Shown piece by piece: positions 59,171 to 64,000 of a stretch of 64,000 bases of DNA (positions are counted from its first letter, which is position 1; the number at the start of each line of letters is the position of its first letter). The notes beneath the pieces are model-generated. The model saw nothing but the letters and a program-made list of their open reading frames with translations, ran no database searches and was not told where the DNA came from. The stretch spans positions 32,099,600-32,163,599 of the forward strand of contig JAFMSR010000008.1 of the NCBI GenBank assembly GCA_022818135.1. The letters are read 5' to 3'. Position numbers and translations under genes: made by a program. Origin of the DNA: Saxidomus purpurata. Lineage: Eukaryota > Mollusca > Bivalvia > Venerida > Veneridae.

Positions 59171-62100
59171 CCCCCCCTTCATTAGGAATTATAAAAGGAA
59201 AGGGAACATCAACTAATTTAGAAGGTAAGCTATTGAATATTTTTATCGGGTAAATAAACATAATATGACGAATCGCCGAATCAACAATAGTTTTACAAAA
59301 TCAATTTAAGTCCCAGCAAAAATTAATAAAATAATTGTACAGTATCCTATTCAATTTGCATCTTGTTTAGTATAATCCACGTAATCGTAAGGAAAATAAC
59401 CACCACTCGAAACGCAAAAAGACAAATGGATATTGTCTGTCGTGTAGTGGAGTTTTAAGGAAAGGTGTTGACAGCAATTAACTTCCGCTCATTTTCTCCC
59501 ACCTCAGGATCAATATTCAAATTACTGTAATTTGTTTCGCACCTATGTAAACTATGGACATTTGTAACTTTCCGGAAGTCTTTTTACTAGTGTGTAGGTG
59601 CGAAGCCTGTAACTAATTGGTCTTATTAGTTTGGTCTCATTAATCTGTATACGGAAAACAAATTGTTAAGAGAATCAAAACAAACAGAATGGCGGATGGG
59701 GGGGGGGGAATAAATTTAAGTAAACTGTAAAAAGTCAAAAGTAATCGTATAACGTGTATTCCGTCTACATGTAGCGTGCGCTTCGTATATTGTTCTGAAT
59801 TGTGTACCATGTATTTACCATACGTGTAACATGCGTTGATCGTGCGCTCCGTGTGACAACTGTAACGTTCCGACTACTGTATATACGCCTGGACCACATG
59901 GAAAGAGAATAGTTTAATAATAATTATATATCTTTTCAGTTGTTTCATGGCGAAAACAGTTATTATTATTTTTCAGTATCAAATACAAATATTCTCTTCC
60001 TTTATTATCATGAATGAAGGTGATAGTATGTGTCCCACATTACAACCTCCTTTTTCTCAAGCAGATTTTTCATTTCTGAAATCTTATCTCATATCAATTG
60101 CCAATTTTTATTCTGGTTTTCAAATTATTTTTTGTTTTCAACATTATCAGGTTTCGTTTGATCATAAAACAAATTTAAAGCATCGTTTACTCACTGCTTA
60201 CGTATTTGAAACATGTCAAAATGTTGAACAGTCAGATAATTATGTGCAATACTGTTATTTCACTAAAAGTTGGTATTTATTCACTTTATAATTAAATTGA
60301 TCAAGAATAGAAAACATTAATTCTAGCAGTAAAAATAGTAAAATCTTAAATTCTGACAAATAGTTTAGAATTAGTCTTAATTCAATTAGATAATAAATAA
60401 GTCAAAATGGAGTACCATATCTCCCCGCTTATATTAGACCAGGAAATAAAGTCCAGATTTAGCCTCAAACATTTGTCAAAGTGGGGTCCTCGTCTTATTT
60501 ATAAGCAAGGCCATTAGAATCAACCAAAAATAAAAGTAAATTATAAATACATTTTTGATAAAAACGGCAATATTGAATTTCGTCCCGTGAGTGTGTATAT
60601 GAGGATGTCAGTCAATCAATTACAGATACCGTATGTTGGTGAAGTACGCTATTTTGTGAACTCACCTCCGCTGTTGATCGATAATGTAGTCCTTTGCGAT
60701 AATTTTAAGAATCTTGAGGAAAATTTAACAGTTGGCGAAAGTAAGTTGTGCATACACATTAAGTACTGAGTTTAAATTGAAAATTTAACAGTTGGTGAAA
60801 GTAAGTTGTGCATACACATTAAATACTGAGTTTAAATAGATTATCTGATTGGTTAATTGACAAGCATGATGTCAAGCAAGTTCTTGGCTTCAATTCATAC
60901 CTGATAATATGTACTGTTAAAATAATTCATTTCGGCTTTTATTGTTCAATTGTTAACAAGTTTTACAACTTAGTTTAAAGTTATTCCAAACATACTTGGC
61001 CTTCTAAAGGTAAGTTTAAAATTTTTAATTCAATTTCGAATGATTTTATATCTTTAAAACAATTGACGTACGTTTTATCAGGCTGAGCATATCTCCCATA
61101 ATCGGGGTAAATACCCCGAATGAGCTAAAACGTAAACAATAGAAAAGTACAATTTTTTAAATAACGTTTTTGCAAGGAAAAAGCGCAAGTTTATTTTTTC
61201 AGTGTATGTTTATATTATTGTAAGCAATAAGAATAAGCAAATTTCATGTCAATGTCTTGTTGGTGAAATTTTGACTTTTTTACCAACTGCAAAACCAGAA
61301 AGTAATGTATTTATCAGGTCTGTATATAAATGAGATAAATATTCTGTGAAAAAATTAACTTGCACTTTTTCTTTGAAAAAAAGTTATTTAAAAAATTGTA
61401 CTTTTCTATTGTTTATGTTTTAGCCCGATCTGGCTATTTTAGCTCATTCGGGGTATTTACCCCGATCGGGAGATCTGCTCAGCCTGTTTATATAATCTGA
61501 AATTCACAAAGATTAATACCGAATAGCAGTTTAACCTGTTCCCGAATGATGAAAAGAAAGGCATCTAGAATCTACTAAATTGTGACTAATTTGATTAGGT
61601 AACCAGTCAACTCGATTACCTAAGTCAGATTTCTCATCACCTTTAGTTATTGAATACCAAATCTCGGTAAACTTCTTCAATCCCTAAAATATATGATTTT
61701 AACGTTGATTTCTAAATAACAAATTGGTAAGTCACCCTGACAGTTATTTGTTAGACATCATTCATACATTTTTTATTCAGTATCTTTGAGATTATAATAT
61801 TTGTTTATCAATCATCATTAAATTTTTTCATTGAAATAGGCGTTATTTTGCTCTTATTTTGCAAAATCGGGGTATCAAGGAAAGTTGGTAGAAATAAATA
61901 GAATTTTTTTCCTGAAAAAAAGTCAAAATGGCTTTGCAAACCTTCTACGTTATTATTCATTTGAAGTGTTACTAAAATAATAAATAACGGGACTTGATAT
62001 ATTGTTTTATTTTCACCATGTACAATGACAAAAATATGTTTATTTCAGTTCAACTTAGCTTCTTTAGGACAAAACATGGCCCTTGAACATCGAATTTAGC

Positions 62101-63265
62101 TTTGAAGATACGTTACATGAAAATGATATTTAAATTTGCTTCCTGTTCATTATTTGTGTACTGATTTATGTAAAAAAATTTCATGTTGTGTTGAGAATTG
62201 CTATTTATTGCAAAGGCCATACCAAGGAATTTGTTTCAGATCAAGTGACAACGTAACAATTAACTAAATTTTGTTGATGACTTTTACATAATTACTTCTA
62301 ATGACACAACAATTAAGTTAACTTTCAACGTTGTTTATTATCTGAAAATTATACAATATTGACAATTAAGCATTTCATAACACAGTGATTTTCTTTTGTA
62401 ATAAAATAATTTGTTGATAAATTCAAACCTTTGATCTGATCTTTTACTAGAAATTTTCTCGCCCCCGTACCCCCCCCCTTACACATCAGCTTTTATTTTT
62501 CTACTCCGCTTTTGTTTTTCCTGAAGTTGAAAATATAAGTTTTGAGACAAATTTTACTTTTTCCTCTTAGTATGACATACAAAGGGTCCATGCCCTTGAT
62601 TTTTGAACCGTTACCAATTTTGGAGTTGACCGATAATCAGGACAAGTGATGACTAAAGGTCGAAAGTATGGACAGCGCCGTCTTACCTACACGCGATATC
62701 GAGTTGCTCTAAGCGCGTTCCCCTGTATATACGATCCCTGATTGTGACTAATTTGATTAGCTGAACGACAAGCATGATATTAAGCTGAGAATAAGCAAAG
62801 TGTAGGGTTCAACTTTGCAAAAATATGAAATGAACAAGATTCCAATAATACATTTGTTTAATGGGGTCAAATTAACATTACTTCAAAGCACAATATTCAG
62901 ACACCAAACATACAGAAAACAGAAAATTGAGCAAATTAATATTCGTGTCGGATGACTAATGCTGTGTCACGAATCTATTTGGGTACGAATCAATTGCCTG
63001 TTAATAAAACCAACAATTCACGTTCAAAGGTACTGTATATTTAACCTTGTAGGTTACGATATCTGTTGTTAAATTTCTGTTCAACAACGTTAATTTTCCA
63101 AATTCATGCTCGGTAAACGTTAAAAATTCTTCACATTCTTTTCCGCTTCAACAAATAAATTATGCAAACAGAACTTTGTTTGAAAATGTATTAAACTTTA
63201 AATACAAACCTTGATGATGGTTTTCCCTCTGCGGTGTAACCAGAATACAATTCAGTGGTCGTCAT
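35353..63265 (-). CDS. JPT: Jupiter microtubule-associated homolog (JPT/HN1 family), 8 coding exons
   Basis: Exons on the minus strand: 63265-63210, 52103-51928, 50474-50439, 49542-49495, 49053-48964, 45122-44964, 42996-42947, 35562-35353. All have GT/AG ends; joined they give 825 nt (274 residues plus stop). The N terminus MTTTELYSG...PSSRVLRPPGG matches the vertebrate HN1 start (MTTTTTF...SSRVLRPPGG). Exon 2 carries GGASSNIFGG, and the C terminus has the family PPGGKSS signature. Family proteins are small, disordered and microtubule-associated. Vertebrate members are about 150-190 residues; the extra length here is in central exons 3-6, which are all phase 1-1 and could be alternatively included. 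Exons 1, 2, 7 and 8 are certain by similarity; the middle exons rest on splice sites, frame and composition. Confidence 0.9.
36960..37185. mobile_element. Decayed copy of the AGGTGAGCT-ended element family
   Basis: Starts GAGCAAGAGAGTCATCATG with TTGCTCACCTGAAGCAC and ends TTTGTGTTCAGGTGAGCAAA. These are the same inverted terminal arms as in the element at 32549-33064, but the core repeats are eroded. Confidence 0.6.
38176..39633. mobile_element. TA-inserted MITE (TIR CAGTAGTC.GAAC) with duplicated right end
   Basis: The left end CTA/CAGTAGTCAGAATGG and right end TGACAACTGTAACATTCTGA...CTTCTG/TA are inverted and flanked by TA. The flanks (GACAATGCTA and TACATACCAAATATT) read as one interrupted bivalve repeat. 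Internal blocks (GGATAGGCCTATCCTGCATT, ATAGAATATGGTGCACA) match the element at 58652-59879 in reverse. A second right end with the same flank lies at 39087, so an internal tandem duplication occurred. No open frame of useful size. Confidence 0.75.
39634..39750. repeat. Flanking bivalve repeat with AGGTGAGCT element end
   Basis: TACATACCAAATATTCAAAG resumes the host repeat interrupted at 38175. GATCACAATATCTCAGTCTG and CACTTTGTGCCAGGTGAGCTAAAA is the right terminus of the AGGTGAGCT family. Confidence 0.6.
41141..42212. mobile_element. Pearl/CvE/DTE-like element with ~150 bp core repeats
   Basis: The left end AAACCAGGTTTTCATTTTCC is inverted at the right end, which is itself a hairpin (AACCAGGATTTTTCC ttc GGAAAACCTGGTT, 42181-42211). 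The core unit carries GGGCCATAATTC and CTGTGA(A/G)AGTTTGGTT; the latter occurs near 41341, 41751, 41932 and 42079. GGAC tetranucleotides (41685-41700) and CCCG tetranucleotides (42149-42163) are present. A 24-A run at 41464-41487 followed by a box-B-like GGTTTGAACC marks a separate insertion. Confidence 0.78.
42947..42996 (-). CDS. JPT: JPT exon 7
   Basis: 50 nt, acceptor GTTTCAG, donor CAG/GTAAAT; phase 1 in, phase 0 out. Encodes VKYNPITGEEYPAEYGQ. The first Val codon is completed from exon 6 (or any other phase-1 exon). Confidence 0.88.
42997..44963 (-). other. JPT intron 6
   Basis: 2.0 kb. Holds an 11 bp perfect hairpin (43052-43078), a possible 12 nt microexon (43116-43127) and a possible 23 nt microexon (43801-43823). 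The rest is AT-rich. Confidence 0.6.
44964..45122 (-). CDS. JPT: JPT exon 6
   Basis: 159 nt, acceptor TGTACAG, donor AAAG/GTATTA, phase 1-1. Encodes AAGTFNPITHEE, a Gln-rich middle (QQVAQEQQQ) and MVRGQGNFDKGK. TFNPITHEE echoes KYNPITGEE in exon 7. Confidence 0.82.
45275..45427. mobile_element. 153 bp MITE with perfect 18 bp terminal inverted repeats
   Basis: Left GGGGCTATACGTTTCATC (45275-45292) and right GATGAAACGTATAGCCCC (45410-45427) are exact inverted copies. Interior GGTATGCC / TGTATGCCGG blocks are also loosely inverted. It sits 150 bp into the JPT intron next to exon 6. The target duplication is unclear (A-rich flanks). Confidence 0.88.
45827..47066. mobile_element. Pearl/CvE/DTE-like element with seven 146 bp core repeats
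   Basis: Left end TACCCCCCGAACA; right end a hairpin ATACCCCCCCAACAC gtt GTGTTCGGGGGGTAT (47037-47067) whose arm is the inverted left end. The anchor GACCATGCACAACTAGGCA starts at 46031, 46177, 46323, 46468, 46614, 46760 and 46906, a period of 145-146 bp with high identity. GACAGACAGACAAGC separates the array from the hairpin. Each unit carries a TGACCTTGACCTTTGACCT-type block, that is, repeated nuclear-receptor half-sites (AGGTCA on the other strand). Confidence 0.9.
47803..47945. promoter_or_regulatory. Possible promoter: CRE, NRF1-like and YY1-like sites
   Basis: A perfect TGACGTCA (47803-47810), GCGCATGCGT (47816-47825, NRF1 consensus) and CGCCATATTGG (47868-47878, YY1-like) lie within 80 bp, followed on the plus strand by short ATG frames at 47938 and 47942. 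Such clusters mark housekeeping promoters. It could start an alternative JPT transcript or an antisense RNA; no downstream coding exon was found. Confidence 0.4.
48351..48385. repeat. Terminus of the 61 kb foldback family
   Basis: ACCCCAATCGGGAGATATGC and TTAGCCTG closely match the right terminus of the element at 61079-61496 (ACCCCGATCGGGAGATCTGC and TCAGCCTG). The other end was not found, so this is a solo or eroded copy. Confidence 0.6.
48964..49053 (-). CDS. JPT: JPT exon 5 (probable cassette)
   Basis: 90 nt, acceptor CTTTTAG, donor CAAG/GTATCC, phase 1-1. Encodes DADFRCYSVTEYRNAVVQN and AATRQRAHGQ. No similarity to vertebrate JPT recognised; included because frame and both splice sites fit exactly. 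Confidence 0.7.
49328..49397 (-). repeat. tRNA-like SINE head
   Basis: The minus strand reads TAACATAGTTGTGCAGG (box A-like), then TGCAGGTTTGACCCCTGCA, a perfect T-arm with box B GGTTTGACCCC. The anticodon arm does not fold well, so a tRNA-derived SINE or tRNA relic is more likely than a functional tRNA. Confidence 0.55.
49495..49542 (-). CDS. JPT: JPT exon 4 (probable cassette)
   Basis: 48 nt, acceptor TATTGCAG, donor CAGA/GTATGA, phase 1-1. Encodes ASHPSQFDSCDTSSQ plus split codons. No known homology; supported by frame and splice sites. Confidence 0.65.
49543..50438 (-). other. JPT intron 3, nothing recognised
   Basis: 0.9 kb, AT-rich, no repeat or exon seen. Confidence 0.6.
50439..50474 (-). 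CDS. JPT: JPT exon 3 (36 nt, probable cassette)
   Basis: Acceptor ATTTTAG, donor GGAA/GTTAGT, phase 1-1. Encodes AEAPFATFAQSG with split codons at each end. Short, but the open frame and both sites agree with the neighbours. Confidence 0.62.
50475..51927 (-). other. JPT intron 2, nothing recognised
   Basis: 1.5 kb AT-rich sequence. A 16 nt microexon-like stretch near 51396-51411 was examined and does not keep the frame. Confidence 0.6.
51928..52103 (-). CDS. JPT: JPT exon 2 (VLRPPGG / SNIFG motifs)
   Basis: 176 nt, acceptor CTTGCAG, donor AAAG/GTAAGT. The first base completes Arg of SSR; then VLRPPGGASSNIFGGPDP, followed by a Gln/Pro/Asn-rich stretch ending NKPSGK. VLRPPGG and SNIFG are the diagnostic N-terminal motifs of the HN1/JPT family. 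Confidence 0.94.
53625..53745. repeat. Dispersed bivalve repeat, SINE central-domain-like
   Basis: AACGTCGCACCCAAAAGCTA, then AGGTCATATTGCAACTTCC, GGAGGAGGAAGACCCTGGG and TGCCA. From memory this matches a repeat found in very many bivalve sequences (…GTCATATGGCGACTTCC…GGAGGAAGACCC…AGGTGCC…). The open frame at 53533-53736 is incidental. Confidence 0.6.
55030..56218. mobile_element. Non-autonomous DNA transposon (GCGTCTTATAAGCGG termini), TA-flanked
   Basis: Left TA/TCGTCCGTTTCCGACCATAAG and right CTTATAAGCGGGTATATACGG/TA are inverted at 14 of 21 positions, best over ATAAGACGCAT. An inner second GCGTCTTATA block lies near each end (55091 and 56136). No transposase frame in 1.19 kb. The flanks join into the GTAGAGGACC-type bivalve repeat, showing insertion into it. 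Confidence 0.7.
58652..59879. mobile_element. TA-inserted MITE (TIR CAGTAGTCGGAAC), full copy
   Basis: TA/CAGTAGTCGGAAC...ACAGTTGTCA at the left is inverted at the right (TGACAACTGT...GTTCCGACTACTG/TA). Length 1228 bp, no transposase frame. TA flanks and a CAG start fit Tc1/mariner/pogo-type MITEs. It contains a C11-A6-T53-C7 homopolymer block at 59101-59177 and a G-run near 59700. Confidence 0.85.
60721..60840. repeat. 60 bp tandem duplication, 2 copies
   Basis: 60721-60780 and 60781-60840 differ at only three positions, so the duplication is recent. No coding role seen. Confidence 0.95.
61079..61496. mobile_element. Foldback element with 5 bp target duplication
   Basis: The arms read CAGGCTGAGCATATCTCCC from the left and CAGGCTGAGCAGATCTCCC from the right (reverse strand). 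They continue through GGGGTAAATACCCCGAATGA and AAACAATAGAAAAGTACAAT, about 110 bp each. TTTAT flanks both ends (61074-61078, 61497-61501). 418 bp, no open frame. A related terminus occurs at 48351. Confidence 0.88.
63210..63265 (-). CDS. JPT: JPT exon 1 (start codon)
   Basis: ATG at 63265-63263, context AAAAATGA. 18 codons (MTTTELYSGYTAEGKPSS) plus AG of Arg, donor CAAG/GTTTGT. MTTT... and ...SSR/VLRPPGG match the vertebrate HN1 start exactly in layout, which fixes the start. Confidence 0.93.
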
Positions 63266-63356
63266 TTTTGATATTTTGTTACAATTTTTCTGAAACTATC
63301 AGGAATGCTTTCTCGTTCCCACACCGGCTAGTTATTCGGAATACTCGCTCACCTGG

Positions 63357-63364
63357 TGACGTCA
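63357..63364. promoter_or_regulatory. Perfect CRE in JPT promoter region
   Basis: TGACGTCA, 92 bp upstream of the JPT ATG, in a locally GC-richer stretch (63300-63420). Consistent with CREB/ATF control; the transcription start is not defined. Confidence 0.6.
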
Positions 63365-63419
63365 CTTTAGTCTAAGGTCGCTATGGGGCGTCAGCGCGTG
63401 AAAGCACCTGCAACGCAAA

Positions 63420-64000
63420 GGTGTAAAGTAGATAACATAATGATTTTCAGGTGTTAAAATTGTACAGACTAGATGTAAAATTACTTATTTCCGGAGGTTT
63501 CAAATTATATTAGGTTACAAATGATTTTAGAACTGAAATAATTCAAACATTAATTTCCATTCTTTATACTATATTTCCCTTAGAGTACCTCAACAATTTA
63601 TCCAATGAAAATCGTTTATATTTATCATAATATTTAATGTTTTTCATGTTTTTAGGCTTATAATACTGTATGAATTGATTAAAACTAATATTTTATTGTA
63701 ATTCACACATTTTTCTTCACATTGTATGATTATAATAGCGAAATAGTCATTATATCGAATGTTAGAGATTATTTTCATTCATTAACTACAAAATGCTTTT
63801 CATAGGTCGCTATTTACGGCGTATCAAGAATTCCAGTCACATGATTGAACCAGCCAATCATGTTAGAAGAATTCCCTGTTTGGTTCCCGCCAGGTTGTAC
63901 ACACAACATACATGTATACACAATGGTTTTGACAGCTGGTAGTACTGTTCAAAAAGAAGCCTTTAAAACAAAATTGTGCTATGTACGATTGATTAATTCA
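63420..64000. other. Upstream of JPT; CCAAT/E2F-like cluster near the edge
   Basis: AT-rich, no gene. GCCAATCA (63851) and TTCCCGCC (63884) lie within 50 bp, with a CACATG E-box (63838) beside them; this could be a promoter of a gene beyond the window. Confidence 0.4.

Larger units (their letters stand above)
52104..63209 (-). other. JPT intron 1 (11 kb), repeat-rich
   Basis: Holds a 5' end of the AGGTGAGCT family (53151), a SINE-domain-like repeat (53625-53745), a host repeat split by a TA-inserted MITE (54830-56470), a degenerate 111 bp duplication (57312 and 57423), a CAGTAGTCGGAAC MITE (58652-59879), a 60 bp tandem duplication (60721-60840) and a foldback (61079-61496). No coding exon identified. 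Confidence 0.75.

Noticed and set aside
59947..60291. 114-codon frame
   Set aside because: Composition typical of AT-rich noncoding DNA; no homology or splice sites.
60587..60769. 60-codon frame running into the 60 bp duplication
   Set aside because: Ends inside a recent tandem duplication and shows no family motif.

Overview
The window is nuclear DNA of an animal, most likely a bivalve mollusc. The evidence is long AT-rich introns with GT/AG splice signals, a spliced inverted formin, a RING-less B-box/TRIM protein of the type expanded in bivalves, a Jupiter/HN1 gene, and many dispersed repeats that I recognise from memory as bivalve types. Nothing bacterial, organellar or viral was seen. 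The only retroelement with recognisable proteins is a broken Ty3/gypsy copy.

Layout. (1) 1-15601, plus strand: the 3' part of an inverted formin (INF2/FHDC1 group), 11 exons in one consistent frame. It enters inside the end of the N-terminal regulatory domain and continues through a proline-rich FH1, a full FH2 actin-polymerising domain, a WH2/DAD-like motif and a 4.1 kb terminal exon encoding a disordered basic Ser/Thr/Pro-rich tail. The 3' UTR probably runs to about 17.4 kb. (2) 17.4-23.3 kb: gene-free, with a foldback element. (3) 23418-25115, plus: a single-coding-exon B-box/coiled-coil/NHL-like protein. (4) 25.1-35.2 kb: gene-free; a CRE-containing foldback, a degenerate Ty3/gypsy remnant (26.55-28.94 kb), then several bivalve tandem-repeat elements. 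(5) 35353-63265, minus: an essentially complete Jupiter microtubule-associated homolog (JPT/HN1 family), eight coding exons over 28 kb. The four central exons are all phase 1-1 and in multiples of three, so they can be skipped in any combination without a frameshift. Its introns hold most of the repeats. (6) 63.27-64.0 kb: JPT promoter region with a perfect CRE, and a CCAAT/E2F-like cluster near the edge.

The formin (actin nucleation/severing, possibly microtubule binding) and JPT (microtubule-associated) are both cytoskeletal. They are convergent and separated by the TRIM gene, and I see no evidence that they are co-regulated.

The most notable non-genic signal is a recurring architecture of pearl/CvE/DTE-like elements: a terminal arm, 142-150 bp tandem monomers, a GGAC/ACAG/CCCG microsatellite, and a terminal hairpin made from the same arm. 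Three families unrelated in sequence show it. There are also several MITEs with readable terminal inverted repeats and target sites, including one TA-inserted family (TIR CAGTAGTCGGAAC) with two copies whose order of insertion and duplication can be worked out.
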